A stretch of DNA of 64,000 nt from Candidatus Auribacter fodinae (GCA_003599815.1 QZJZ01000071.1:35236-99235); one strand, 5' to 3'; counted from the stretch's first letter, positions 8,891-18,488 are shown. Numbers and translations are program-made. The notes: generated from the letters alone by a model not told the origin.

Positions 8891-10153
8891 TTATTGCGCG
8901 ATGTTACTGATTTCAAATATAGGCAGAACGATACTGATAACAATGATACCGAGAATCAGCCCGAGCACCGCGATCATGAGCGGTTCGAGCATGGATGTAA
9001 AGGTTTTTATTGTCCTGTCCACCTGTTTGTCATAGGTTTCAGCCACTTTGTTTAGAGATTTTTCCACATGCCCGCTCTCTTCGCCTACTGCAACCATGTT
9101 GATAAAAAGGGCAGGGAAGTACGGTATGCGCTTAAGGCATTCGCCGAGTTTGCTTCCTTTTGAAATATCGTCTATCATGGCGGCAATGTCACGTTGAATA
9201 ACTTTATTTTTAATAGTATCCACAATGATTGACAGCGATTGAATAATCGGCACGCCGTTGTTCAGCAGAGTGCTCAGCGTCCGGCCGAACCGGGCGATTT
9301 CGTCTTTAAGCACGAGATCTTTGATAAGAGGTATCCGTAACTTGAATTTATCAAGAAGGTATCCGCCGTCCTCTGTTTTTTTCCATTTGCTAAAAGCGTA
9401 GATGATAACGGTTACCACTATGATTATAGCCCACCAGTACTGAGATATTGCTGTGCTCGCGGCGAGGACTATCTGCGTGGGAATGGGCAGTGTCTGCCCC
9501 ATATCCTTAAACATACTGGCTATACGCGGTATAACGAAAGTAAGGAGAAAAATAATCATCAGCGTACCGACCAGTACCATGAAAATGGGGTATGCCATTG
9601 CCGATTTGATTTTCGACCTGGTTTCGTCTTCCTTTTCGGTAAAATCACCGAGCCGTTCGAGTACTTCTTCCAGCATGCCGCCGATTTCGCCGGACTTGAT
9701 CATATTGACAAAGAGCGGAGAAAATACCCTCGGGTGGCGGCTGAGCGATTCATGAAGCGTTTTTCCGTCTTTGATAGAATTTTTTACGTCTTCCAGCACT
9801 TTTTTGAATACCTGTGTAGTTTCCTGTTCGTAGAGGATTTCCACCGCGCGGTATAACGGCACGCCGGAATCAACCAGATCGCCGAGCTGGCGTGTGAATG
9901 AACTTAAGTTCCTGATAGACACCCGTTGGAACAGGGAAAACCCGCCTGCGGGTTTCGGCGCCGGTGTGCGCGTTGTTTTTTTTGTCGAGCTGACGGATGG
10001 AGCCGAACGTGATCCGTCTGACAATTTTACTGTTATGGGAAAATAGCCCATGGACGACAACTTGTTCAGGGCCGCGGACTGGTTTTCCGCTTCCAGTGTG
10101 CCTTCTACGATTTCCCGTGGGCCTTTTTTTGCTTTATAGGCGAACTGCGGCAT
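8891..10153 (-). CDS. gspF: GspF inner-membrane platform protein
   Basis: 420 residues, the family's usual length. The N-terminal short domain (MPQFAYKAK) is followed by a Ser/Thr/Pro-rich linker (about 60-85) and two T2SF domains, each ending in membrane helices: IFMVLVGTLMIIFLLTFVIPRI (about 190) and MIAVLGLILGIIVISIVLPIF at the end. Conserved stretches include FTRQLGDLVDSGVPLYRAV and IARFGRTLSTLLNNGVPI. GspF is the membrane adaptor that couples GspE to pseudopilus assembly. Confidence 0.95.
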   Translation of the reverse strand: MPQFAYKAKKGPREIVEGTLEAENQSAALNKLSSMGYFPITVKLSDGSRSAPSVSSTKKTTRTPAPKPAGGFSLFQRVSIRNLSSFTRQLGDLVDSGVPLYRAVEILYEQETTQVFKKVLEDVKNSIKDGKTLHESLSRHPRVFSPLFVNMIKSGEIGGMLEEVLERLGDFTEKEDETRSKIKSAMAYPIFMVLVGTLMIIFLLTFVIPRIASMFKDMGQTLPIPTQIVLAASTAISQYWWAIIIVVTVIIYAFSKWKKTEDGGYLLDKFKLRIPLIKDLVLKDEIARFGRTLSTLLNNGVPIIQSLSIIVDTIKNKVIQRDIAAMIDDISKGSKLGECLKRIPYFPALFINMVAVGEESGHVEKSLNKVAETYDKQVDRTIKTFTSMLEPLMIAVLGLILGIIVISIVLPIFEISNIAQ

Positions 10154-10154
10154 A

Positions 10155-12287
10155 TTAGTCTAACACTTCCTCCTGCGCGACACGAAATACTTCGGTGACG
10201 GTGGTTTTTCCTTCCATCGCCTTGAGTAACCCGGTCTGTTTGAGGGTCATCATCCCCTGAGACCTGACAACTTCATCCTTTATAACATTAGCCGGTACCC
10301 GTTGTACAACCATTTCCCTCACTTTGTCTGACATAACCATGATTTCATAAATTACTGTCCTGCCTCTGTAACCTGTTCCTTTGCAGTCATCGCACCCTTT
10401 GCCTTCATACAGGGTGACTGTGGATATATCAAATCCCGGCAATCCTTGAAATTCGCGCAGGTATGCGTCGTCAAAAGGAACCTGTGTTTTGCAGGATGAA
10501 CAGACGGTTCGCACAAGTCTCTGCGCTATAATACATTCTACGGAAGAGGAAACAAGGTATGGCTCTATGCCCATGTCTATAAGACGGGTAATGGAACTTG
10601 CCGCGTCGTTGGTATGCAGTGTACTGAATACCACGTGTCCGGTGAGCGCGGCTCTAATGGCGGCTTCAGCGGTTTCGTAGTCACGGATTTCTCCGATCAT
10701 CATAACGTCAGGGTCATGGCGGAGCATTGAACGGAGCGCGCGGGCAAACGTCAGGTCAATTTTAGGGAGTACCTGAATCTGCGATACTCCAGACATCCGG
10801 TATTCGATCGGGTCTTCAATGGTAATAATTTTCAAATGTGATTTGTTTAGCTTTTTCAAGCTGGCGTATAGGGTGGTTGATTTACCGCTTCCTGTCGGGC
10901 CGGTAACAAGGATAATGCCGTGCGGTTTGGTTATGATTTTGTTCAGCACGGTCAGGTCTTTTTCCACATAGCCGAGCTGGTTCAGGCTGAGCAGTTCGTT
11001 GTTCGCCGTAAGCAAACGGATATTGACCGTTTCGCCGTACGGTGTAGGCAGGGTAGATACACGGAGGTCGAGATCCGCTTCTTTCATCCGCATTTTGATC
11101 CTGCCGTCCTGCGGCAACCGCCGTTCCGCGATGTTCAGGCTCGCCATAATTTTTATACGGGATACTATAGCCGACTGCAGTCTGTGCAGGTTGGGCGGCA
11201 CATTGGTCTCGTACAGCAGTCCGTCTATACGGTACCTGATACGGAGCTGACCTTCAAACGGTTCTATATGAATATCCGTAGCGCGGTCTTTGTATGCTTC
11301 TATAAAAATCTGATTCACGAATTTAATAATCGAGGCGTCAGCCGCCAGTTCGTCGACGCTGTCAATAGCGGCGTCCTCAACTTCCGGCATTTCCAGCGTA
11401 TCGACATTTTCGTCCATCATCTGTTCTACCGTATCGGCGCCGATACCGTAATACCGTTTGAGCGAGTCCATGATCTGTTCCTCGCTGGCGAGGTAGGCGA
11501 CAATCTGGTAGCCGAGAAGGAGTTTCATATCGTCGATTATGTGTATGTCGAGCGGGTCAACGGTGGCTATTCGCAGTGTGGCGCCGTCGAACTTTATCGG
11601 CATTATTTTGTAGTGATGCGCGAATTTAGCCGGTACTTTTTCGATCGCTTCCGGCTGAATTGTGGCGTCTTTCAATGATATATACTCCACCCCGAGATTT
11701 TCCGCCAGCATGGGGAGCACTTCATTCTCTTTGCAGATGCCCATGCGTATCAGTGTGTGAGCGAGGTATTTTTCTGTGTCGCGGCGTTGCGAGCGGGCAC
11801 GTTCGAGCTGTGCTTCCTCAACGACACCCATGCTGAGGAGTATCTGCTCAAACGAACGGTCGCTGATGGTGTCGGAGATATGGATGTTTTCCGAGGTTTT
11901 GATGCCGTCAGCTCTTGAGCGCCAGTAGGTTTTTTCCACGGAATGATACAGTTCGTCGAGGTCAAACGGCTTTTTCAGCAGTTCTTCTGCGCCGACCAGC
12001 AAAGCCTCTTTTACATTATATGACTCATCGTAGCCGGTCATCATAATGACGCCGATATGCGGCTGGCGTTTTTTGATCAGGTCGAGCAGTTCGAATCCGT
12101 CCATGCCGGGCAGGCATATATCGGTGAGAAGGATATCGCAGTGATATTTCGACAGGAGTTTCAGCGCGGTTTCCGCGTTGTTCGCCTGATAGACGGTATA
12201 CCCTTTTTCGCCCAGGGCCGTATTGACCATGGATCGGATATCGTCGTCATCGTCAACCAGCAGTATGTTAATGTTCTCATTGCTCAT
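10155..12287 (-). CDS. gspE: GspE secretion ATPase with N-terminal response-regulator receiver domain
   Basis: 710 residues. Residues 5-120 form a complete receiver domain: acidic pocket (VDDDDD, about 11-16), phospho-acceptor Asp56 (LLTDICLPGMDG), Thr84 and Lys106. A MshEN/T2SSE N-domain follows (about 145-290), then the ATPase with Walker A GPTGSGKSTT near residue 466, the DPDVMMIGEIRD Walker B region, and a CxxC zinc module (CSSC and CDDC, about 597-630). Ordinary GspE lacks a receiver, so the energy step of secretion may be switched by phosphorylation. First gene of the operon; AGAGGATT precedes the start. A kinase gene lies divergently at 12723. Confidence 0.95.
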   Translation of the reverse strand: MSNENINILLVDDDDDIRSMVNTALGEKGYTVYQANNAETALKLLSKYHCDILLTDICLPGMDGFELLDLIKKRQPHIGVIMMTGYDESYNVKEALLVGAEELLKKPFDLDELYHSVEKTYWRSRADGIKTSENIHISDTISDRSFEQILLSMGVVEEAQLERARSQRRDTEKYLAHTLIRMGICKENEVLPMLAENLGVEYISLKDATIQPEAIEKVPAKFAHHYKIMPIKFDGATLRIATVDPLDIHIIDDMKLLLGYQIVAYLASEEQIMDSLKRYYGIGADTVEQMMDENVDTLEMPEVEDAAIDSVDELAADASIIKFVNQIFIEAYKDRATDIHIEPFEGQLRIRYRIDGLLYETNVPPNLHRLQSAIVSRIKIMASLNIAERRLPQDGRIKMRMKEADLDLRVSTLPTPYGETVNIRLLTANNELLSLNQLGYVEKDLTVLNKIITKPHGIILVTGPTGSGKSTTLYASLKKLNKSHLKIITIEDPIEYRMSGVSQIQVLPKIDLTFARALRSMLRHDPDVMMIGEIRDYETAEAAIRAALTGHVVFSTLHTNDAASSITRLIDMGIEPYLVSSSVECIIAQRLVRTVCSSCKTQVPFDDAYLREFQGLPGFDISTVTLYEGKGCDDCKGTGYRGRTVIYEIMVMSDKVREMVVQRVPANVIKDEVVRSQGMMTLKQTGLLKAMEGKTTVTEVFRVAQEEVLD

Positions 12288-12722
12288 AAAGCTGAATCCT
12301 CTCTTATTGTGTACTGTATCATGAAATATAAAAAAATAGCAATATTAACGAGCGGCCATGTATTTTCTTTTCTCCCGCTTACAGTTACTACATCGGATAA
12401 CCTGACGTACCTGTTTACTAAAAGCGGAAAATCTTTTTTTGGTAACGAAAATAAACGGTTTGTGTTATCATAAAAAGAGGGTAATTTCAGGGTTTGAGAG
12501 GGGATTTTTTATTCAGAAAAAAAGATTGTTTTTCTGAATAAATTTATTGACCGGAATGTGTCCGGCTGTTATCATGAGACACATAGTGCGGTATGCATTA
12601 TAGTTGTATGTTATTCTGTCCCCTAAAACAAAAAATCATCAATTTTTTTTCATCAAAAACAAAAACTATGCCACTGTCATGGGTACAAAAGAACGCGGCT
12701 TATAAGGCAAGAATGTACTTGT
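12288..12722. other. Divergent spacer between gspE operon and kinase gene
   Basis: 435 bp, AT-rich. It must hold the promoters of both flanking units, but no -35/-10 pair stands out. The clear structure in it is the inverted repeat at 12508-12542. Confidence 0.6.
12508..12542. repeat. Perfect 14-bp inverted repeat in divergent spacer
   Basis: The arms TTTATTCAGAAAAA (12508-12521) and TTTTTCTGAATAAA (12529-12542) are exact reverse complements around a 7-base spacer. It is too AT-rich to be a strong terminator and no gene ends nearby, so an operator for one or both divergent units is more likely. Confidence 0.55.
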
Positions 12723-14072
12723 ATGAATTATGACTCGTTAGCAGTAAAGCAATCGGATTCATTAAGCTCCCGGTTAAGCCCTGAGAGTATATTGTCGCTT
12801 GATCATAGCATTCCCGCGGAATTGACCGATGCACGAATATTGATTATTGATTCTATAGAACAGACCAGAACGCTCCTGCATTCCTTTTTTGTGAACAGCG
12901 ATTACAAAAACTGTTTTACCACTAATTGGGACAACCCCTACGAAGCCTTTTTGAAAGAAAACCCTGACATAATCATTCCCTGTATTTATGCTGATTGCGG
13001 GCTGAACACTGATTTTTTTGAGATGCTGGTGCATAAACGGTCAATGGTTGAATCAATCCTCATAACTGACAGCAGGGAAATAAAGGCGTCATTCAACGCT
13101 TTACCGCTTGGCGTGTGCGAGATAATATTAATGCCGATTTGCATTGATGAGCTGGAAAGCGCCCTGTCACGAGCCTACAAACGGCTGAAAGAAAACCTGA
13201 ACCGCCGTTTCATTGTGAGCCAGTTCGATGCGACTATTCCGCCAAGGACGCCGAGGACGGAACCCACAGAAACCATTGACAAGCGGATTATTCAGGGTAT
13301 TATTCATAACCTGAACAGCCCTCTCAGTGTAATGTCCGGCAACGCCCAGCTTCTGGAAGCGGGCATGGCGGAACTGGAGAATCTTGTTCATTCCAGAAAA
13401 ATCTACATGGAAGATTCCTTATACTGCGACGTGGTCAGAAAGATTCAGACGTTCAGGCACTATGTGGGCAACCTTATGGAATCCGATGACAAAATGAAAG
13501 ATATCCTGACCTCGTTCCTGTCCAAGTGGAGAAAGGATCATTCCGATAAAATAGAGTATGTGGACTTAAACGAGTTTTTACGGCTGGAAATGAAGTACCT
13601 TGACGCGAACCTTGATTTCAAAAATCAGGTCACCAAGATAGTTGAGTGCCAGGAAAACCTGCCGAAAATCAAAGGGCGGTATTCCGATTTTTCGCAGGTG
13701 TTCCATAATCTTATCAGCAACGCGCTTGACGCGATGGAAACATCAGATTATAAAGAGCTTGCTCTCCGGTGTCACCAGCAGGGCGAGGAAATACGGTTTG
13801 AGATTGAGGACAACGGATGCGGCATATCTGAAGACAACATTCAGAACATTTTCAAACCGTTTTTTACCACAAAATCCGCCGATGACGAAACACAGCGCGG
13901 CGGTACAGGGTTCGGATTGTATAATTGCGTGCACCTGATGGATCCGTATGGAGGCCGGTTCGAGGTTTCAAGTGAACTCGGTTTCGGAACAAAAATAACA
14001 TGGATAATACCGCTTACGGGATTGAAAGAGGTGGACGTGGAGGCTCAATCCGGTGAAAGATCACGATTTTAG
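12723..14072 (+). CDS. Sensor histidine kinase with N-terminal pseudo-receiver
   Basis: 449 residues, no membrane segment. Residues 35-150 look like a receiver fold (ARILIIDSIEQT, ILITDS, EIILMPICIDELESA), but the phospho-Asp position reads IIIPCIYADC and the Lys is lost, so it is probably a pseudo-receiver. A HisKA-like helix carries His195 (IIHNLNSPLSVMSGNAQLL). The ATPase domain is intact: N box HNLISNALDAM, G1 DNGCGI, F box FKPFFTTK, G2 GGTGFGL. Divergent from the REC-gspE gene, it is a good candidate for the kinase that phosphorylates that receiver. It overlaps the next gene by 20 bases. Confidence 0.85.
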   Translation: MNYDSLAVKQSDSLSSRLSPESILSLDHSIPAELTDARILIIDSIEQTRTLLHSFFVNSDYKNCFTTNWDNPYEAFLKENPDIIIPCIYADCGLNTDFFEMLVHKRSMVESILITDSREIKASFNALPLGVCEIILMPICIDELESALSRAYKRLKENLNRRFIVSQFDATIPPRTPRTEPTETIDKRIIQGIIHNLNSPLSVMSGNAQLLEAGMAELENLVHSRKIYMEDSLYCDVVRKIQTFRHYVGNLMESDDKMKDILTSFLSKWRKDHSDKIEYVDLNEFLRLEMKYLDANLDFKNQVTKIVECQENLPKIKGRYSDFSQVFHNLISNALDAMETSDYKELALRCHQQGEEIRFEIEDNGCGISEDNIQNIFKPFFTTKSADDETQRGGTGFGLYNCVHLMDPYGGRFEVSSELGFGTKITWIIPLTGLKEVDVEAQSGERSRF

Positions 14073-14451
14073 CAAACTGGTACACAGCGCTGGCAACCCG
14101 CTTGAATTCGAGATGCTGTTTTACGAACAGCTTCTTGTCCGGCACGATGACTATTATGAAGCGTATTTTCCGCTTGCGGAAATATATACGCAACTGGGGA
14201 TGTATGAGAAAGGACTTGCTATTGACCGCCGCCTTTCTGAACTGTATCCTGATGATCCCTCTGTCTGGTATAACCTTGCGTGCAGTTTGAGTCTCTGCAT
14301 GAAACTTGTCGATTCTCTGGACGCGTTGGAGACAAGCGTCAAACTGGGATTTGACGACCCGGAACTGCTGAGAACAGACCCTGACCTTGCCAATATACGC
14401 TCAACATCGCGGTACCGCCGGATAATGTACTCGTTCTATGTTCATGAATGA
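14053..14451 (+). CDS. Small TPR-type protein coupled to kinase
   Basis: 132 residues from GTG 14053, with GGAGG about 10 bases upstream, inside the end of the kinase gene. It has two TPR-like helical pairs, YYEAYFPLAEIYTQLGMYEKG and SVWYNLACSLSLCMKLVDSLDAL, and then a tail DPDLANIRSTSRYRRIM of the kind seen after TPRs. No signal peptide. It probably serves as a protein-binding partner of the kinase; this is inferred from translational coupling. Confidence 0.7.
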   Translation: MKDHDFSKLVHSAGNPLEFEMLFYEQLLVRHDDYYEAYFPLAEIYTQLGMYEKGLAIDRRLSELYPDDPSVWYNLACSLSLCMKLVDSLDALETSVKLGFDDPELLRTDPDLANIRSTSRYRRIMYSFYVHE

Positions 14452-15155
14452 GGTATAAGGCGTACTTCGCGGTATTCCCTGATAGTTTCGTTTTTGAATC
14501 GCAGGTAATCCGGGTAGTCCCTGTACTCATCCCATCCGAGGTGGGTGCATATGATATCCTGATGAACGCCGCACCAGCCGATAGCATTGAGTTGTTTCAG
14601 GAATTCGAAATCCACTGTTTCCGCTGAAAACCCGTTCAGGTGAGCGAATGCGGATGAGCGTATCATCTGCAGTGTGGTGTCAGGGACGCATTGGCGTATG
14701 GACTTGTTCGGAGGTAATGGTTTTCCTGTTTTCAGGGCAAGAAAACGCCCTTCATACCGGTTCCAGCATGGGGGTATGTTATCCATGCTCAAAGCGGCGC
14801 CGAGCCGTACCAGTTCAGGGATATCCTCAAAACAGGAGTACATTCTGCTCAGCCAGCACGGGTGCAGGTCAGGTACAACAATGTCGGGGTCGCTGAGAAC
14901 AAAGACGTCAGAGATAACATGACGCAATCCGGCGTGCCATCCGTTCATAAACAGGTTTGTTTCGTTTAATTCCAAGATATCGATACTGTTTTCCGCTTTG
15001 AGTGAAGCGAGGTACTCGCGGGTATCCGCATCGGAGTTGTTGTCCGCCACGATCAGGCGGAAAGGGTAATGTGTACGCCCGGTGATGGCGGTTACCATGC
15101 GTTGAAGGTATCCTTTTCGGTTATGTGAAAGGATAACAATATCAATCGGTTTCAT
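14442..15155 (-). CDS. Family 2 glycosyltransferase
   Basis: 237 residues with the GT-A fold: IDIVILSHNRKGYLQRMV at the start, the nucleotide-binding LIVADNNSDADTREYL, and a DPD in VFVLSDPDIVVPDL in the place of the DxD metal motif. The acceptor is unknown. It lies 9 bp after the membrane glycosyltransferase gene, so the two form one unit, and its 3' end overlaps the convergent TPR gene by 10 bases. Confidence 0.85.
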   Translation of the reverse strand: MKPIDIVILSHNRKGYLQRMVTAITGRTHYPFRLIVADNNSDADTREYLASLKAENSIDILELNETNLFMNGWHAGLRHVISDVFVLSDPDIVVPDLHPCWLSRMYSCFEDIPELVRLGAALSMDNIPPCWNRYEGRFLALKTGKPLPPNKSIRQCVPDTTLQMIRSSAFAHLNGFSAETVDFEFLKQLNAIGWCGVHQDIICTHLGWDEYRDYPDYLRFKNETIREYREVRLIPHS

Positions 15156-15164
15156 GCAGGCTCT

Positions 15165-16682
15165 TCAGCGTGGATAGAGTATGGTTTTCTGTTTAACGTA
15201 TCTGCCGGGTGTTGCCGGAACATACGATTCGCCGGCACGCATATAATAATTCTGCAGTGTATCCTGCATAATGCCCGGTGTCAACTGTGATAGTTGCGCC
15301 GCGGAAACGATGACTCTGTTGTTTTCTACTCTGAGAGCGGATTCCAGTACTATGAGCGCGAATTCCTTTGACCGGATCAGAGAGCGTATTGCGTCGTCGC
15401 TGTTTATGCCTCGGTTGTGCAGTTGTTTTGTCATAAACGCTACCCATTCAGGATCTTTTCCGCATAAGGCGGGGTAACTGATATTTTCGCATAACACTCT
15501 GCCCTGAGCTGACTTTACTTTCAGGTAAATTTCTTTCTCGCGTGAGTAGAGTTCCGAGAGAAACGTGCCGTAACCCATAGCTATACGGTAGTATGGAGCC
15601 GATCCGATAAACCACGGCATCATGGCTGAAAGAAGCACCGTTGCGAATACGGCGCAGGCGGCGGTATTTTTCCACCGGGTATCCTGTATCAATGAGCGCC
15701 ATGCGTACCCGCCCATAACAATCGTTGCCGCGACTGCTTCGATCAGGTACATGTTGGACGCGCCTTCTTTAAAAATAAGCAAAACTCCATTGAGCGACAG
15801 CAGTCCGTATATAAAAATGAGAGCAGTATTCATTGGCCATGCGCTTTTATTCCTGCGGGTGAGGCAGAAAACCATAGCGCCGGCATACCATATGATGAGT
15901 GAAATAAGGGGCATGACATGGCGTTTTATATCAGGTGTACAAAGCCCGGTAACCGTATATAAAAACAGGTGCCGGAGAAATTCGCCGTGTGATACGATTT
16001 GCAGTATTACTGCAGGAACCGTAACCGAGGCAAGAAATGTGCAGGTGAAGAGCCATTTGTATTGGTGGCGGTAGAGGAACAGAACCGTACCGATTGCCAG
16101 AGGGGCGGCCAGCATACTGTGTTTTGTGAATACCCCGAGCGCGCATAATAACGCGGAAACAACAACCGGTACACGTTTTTTATCAATGAGCAGTATTGCG
16201 AAAACAGCGCTTATGCTGAAAAATACGCCCAGTGCGTCGACTCTGTAATACCGGCACTGCCAGAGTATCATCGGCAGGGTCAGGAAAAAACCGCCGCATA
16301 TGATGCCCCACATATAAGACCGCGCAAGGCGGTATGTCATCAGCCCGCATATAATAGCTGTTCCCAGCAGTGACAACGTTGAAATAAGCCGTCCTGAAGC
16401 GAGAGGATATGAAAACAGGTATCCTGTGACGGCGCACAATACGTTGTAAACAGGAGGATAATTGTTGATAAAGTACGGCGGATGCGTCAGGTGCATGTAC
16501 GGCAGTGTACCTTCTTGTATGAGGCGGGTGACATACAGCACAACACCTTCATTCTGCTCAAGAGCGAATGGAAAGAAAATGGTCTTTACGCTGGTCAGAA
16601 TAAATACAACACCTGCCAGCGCGAACCAGACATAGAGAGCGCCTGGAAGCACGCGCGATAAAATTGTAAAAGCGGATTTCAT
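15165..16682 (-). CDS. Polytopic GT-C (family 39-like) glycosyltransferase
   Basis: 505 residues with about ten membrane helices. The first periplasmic loop has the acidic-then-HPPYF pattern (LEQNEGVVLYVTRLIQEG, then HPPYFINNYPP) typical of ArnT/PMT-like enzymes that use polyprenyl-phosphate sugars. The C-terminal part is soluble. It is probably transcribed with the GT2 gene that follows. The acceptor is unknown. No good ribosome site is seen before the ATG. Confidence 0.75.
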   Translation of the reverse strand: MKSAFTILSRVLPGALYVWFALAGVVFILTSVKTIFFPFALEQNEGVVLYVTRLIQEGTLPYMHLTHPPYFINNYPPVYNVLCAVTGYLFSYPLASGRLISTLSLLGTAIICGLMTYRLARSYMWGIICGGFFLTLPMILWQCRYYRVDALGVFFSISAVFAILLIDKKRVPVVVSALLCALGVFTKHSMLAAPLAIGTVLFLYRHQYKWLFTCTFLASVTVPAVILQIVSHGEFLRHLFLYTVTGLCTPDIKRHVMPLISLIIWYAGAMVFCLTRRNKSAWPMNTALIFIYGLLSLNGVLLIFKEGASNMYLIEAVAATIVMGGYAWRSLIQDTRWKNTAACAVFATVLLSAMMPWFIGSAPYYRIAMGYGTFLSELYSREKEIYLKVKSAQGRVLCENISYPALCGKDPEWVAFMTKQLHNRGINSDDAIRSLIRSKEFALIVLESALRVENNRVIVSAAQLSQLTPGIMQDTLQNYYMRAGESYVPATPGRYVKQKTILYPR

Positions 16683-16757
16683 AGTTATAACTATAACCCG
16701 GTATATAAGTATTTGTCATGTATATTATTGGTAAAAATCAAAAAATCTTTAGCAAAG

Positions 16758-16794
16758 AAAGCCCCGCGACAGGGGGGGATTGTCGTGGGGCTTT
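16758..16794 (-). terminator. Rho-independent terminator after PEP-CTERM genes
   Basis: 14-bp arms (AAAGCCCCGCGACA and TGTCGTGGGGCTTT) with one mismatch around a G-rich loop; on the minus strand the hairpin is followed by TTTCTTT. It closes the PEP-CTERM pair before the glycosyltransferase genes. Confidence 0.8.
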
Positions 16795-16821
16795 TGTGAA
16801 GAAAGTTCTGACCATTGCCGG

Positions 16822-17526
16822 TTAAGCACGTCTGATTTTTCTTCGAATAACAAAAAATCCAAGCCCAAAAAGCGCGATCGCCGCCGGTTCGGGGACACTG
16901 CTCGGTTCGGTAGTCATTGTTCCGACGATTTCTATATTGTTAAGATCCGTACCGTTGTCTATATACGTTGAGAATATGTGCGGTATTGCGGATAAGTCGA
17001 TAGTAAGGTCGGCGAACCCGACATATTCAAATGTTATCAGTTCGTATGGTATGCTGAACCAGTGTACCAGCATAAGCTGTGTGTTGTGCAAAGCGATATT
17101 GGTGACATCTAGGCTCTCACTTGGAGAAACATGCGCGCCGGAACCGAGAGTGATCATATCCACGATATGCAGGTCGCCGCTCATAATCAGGTCTTCCGTT
17201 CCGTTAGAGTCAACATCAGCGTATAATTTCAGCCCGGCAGTACTGGTAACTGGAGAAATAGCATACATGGATGCGCCGGGTAAAGTGCCTGTTTTGGAAA
17301 CAATAGCCGCCGGCTCTACAACAATCCTGGCGTTCTGCAGTTCGCTTGACGGGCTGTTGGTAACGGTTAACTCACCGAAATCGAGAGTCATGTTGTTCAC
17401 TGATCCGGTAATTGAACCGCCGTTCTCATTAGGCGTTGATCCGAACTCAACTGTAACAGCGCTGAAAGCGGTGGTGCTTGCAATTGTCAGTAAAGCGGTC
17501 ATAATCGATACAGCAGATATTTTCAT
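16822..17526 (-). CDS. PEP-CTERM surface protein, hypothetical
   Basis: 234 residues from ATG 17526, preceded by GAGGAGGT. A signal peptide (MKISAVSIMTALLTIASTTA) leads a beta-rich, Gly/Thr/Ser-rich body with no enzyme motif. The C-terminus has a full PEP-CTERM sorting signal: VPEP, the hydrophobic AAIALFGLGFFVI, then RRKIRR. Such proteins are normally processed by an exosortase, which is not in this window. It is a paralogue of the next gene: both share LDFGELTVTN / LSFGKLAVTN and a similar DLHIVDM / DLLLNDL segment. Confidence 0.8.
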   Translation of the reverse strand: MKISAVSIMTALLTIASTTAFSAVTVEFGSTPNENGGSITGSVNNMTLDFGELTVTNSPSSELQNARIVVEPAAIVSKTGTLPGASMYAISPVTSTAGLKLYADVDSNGTEDLIMSGDLHIVDMITLGSGAHVSPSESLDVTNIALHNTQLMLVHWFSIPYELITFEYVGFADLTIDLSAIPHIFSTYIDNGTDLNNIEIVGTMTTEPSSVPEPAAIALFGLGFFVIRRKIRRA

Positions 17527-17557
17527 AGTAAGACCTCCTCTCACCTATAATTCGACA

Positions 17558-18265
17558 TTATGAACCAATCGTATGAGAAATTCTTTTTTTCAGGACAGAA
17601 AGTAACGCAATGCTGAACAATGTAATTGATAATGGCTCAGGAATAGCTATGCCGAACCCGGAAAACGTACCGCCGACAATCCCCTGAATATCGTTCATTT
17701 CAAGAAGCTGTTCCGCAGGGTCGTCATTCGCTACATCCTGCATGGTGATGTTCAGGTCGCCGCCCGCGCCGAAATCGGTGAAGAAAGCAAGAAGTACAGG
17801 ATCAACGGTATGTATAACCGGCGACAGTACATTGAGCTGTACCGTATCGTCGAGCGTACCGGTTTTTCCGAAAAAGTATAAATCGTTCAAAAGCAGGTCG
17901 CCGCTGAGTACCAGTTCCTGATTGAGGATAATTCTAAATCCGCCCATTATGGGGAATTCCGGAACGAGGGCGTAATGTATAAGGTCTTTCCCTGCTAAAG
18001 AACCGACAGTATTGCGGCTGTCAAGGTCAAGGTGCACATCGGAAATAATAACCTCAGCGCCGACTATGGGGCTGAATGAGCTTCCGTTATGCTCCGCGTT
18101 TGTAACGGCAAGTTTCCCGAACGAGAGGGTCGCTGTCTGTCCGCTCGGGCTGATGGAGTAATACTGCGCATTGGATGTCTGGAACCCCAATGACGTCGCA
18201 AATGATGCCGTGGTGCCGAATATGCAGGTTAAACTGAATAATAAGACCGCCAATACAATCTTCAT
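17558..18265 (-). CDS. PEP-CTERM surface protein, hypothetical
   Basis: 235 residues. ATG 18265 is preferred to the TTG two codons upstream because GGAG sits 9 bases before it. It has a signal peptide ending ...TTASFA, a beta-rich body, and a PEP-CTERM tail (IPEP, LSITLFSIALLSVL, KKR). First gene of a two-gene unit with its paralogue downstream (31-bp gap), driven by the promoter at 18339-18367 and ended by the terminator at 16758-16794. Confidence 0.8.
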   Translation of the reverse strand: MKIVLAVLLFSLTCIFGTTASFATSLGFQTSNAQYYSISPSGQTATLSFGKLAVTNAEHNGSSFSPIVGAEVIISDVHLDLDSRNTVGSLAGKDLIHYALVPEFPIMGGFRIILNQELVLSGDLLLNDLYFFGKTGTLDDTVQLNVLSPVIHTVDPVLLAFFTDFGAGGDLNITMQDVANDDPAEQLLEMNDIQGIVGGTFSGFGIAIPEPLSITLFSIALLSVLKKRISHTIGS

Positions 18266-18338
18266 CGCCAAAATCTCCTTTGTAGCAAACCGCAGAAGTA
18301 AAACACTTAAGCCGAATAATGTATAAAGTTCTATACAT

Positions 18339-18367
18339 ATTATACATGGAATATCTCAGCTTGTCAA
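18339..18367 (-). promoter_or_regulatory. Consensus sigma70 promoter for PEP-CTERM pair
   Basis: On the minus strand TTGACA (18367-18362), a 17-base spacer, then TATAAT (18344-18339): both hexamers are perfect. The predicted leader to the ATG at 18265 is about 65 bases. Confidence 0.85.
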
Positions 18368-18488
18368 ATCGCGACTGTAATTTTTCTAAAATTGTATTCA
18401 AAATCAGTCGTTATATTGTATAGTGTAATCAGCTATGAGGTCGGCGGGTCAGGTTTTCACGATACTTTAACGGCGTATCCATTCGGGT

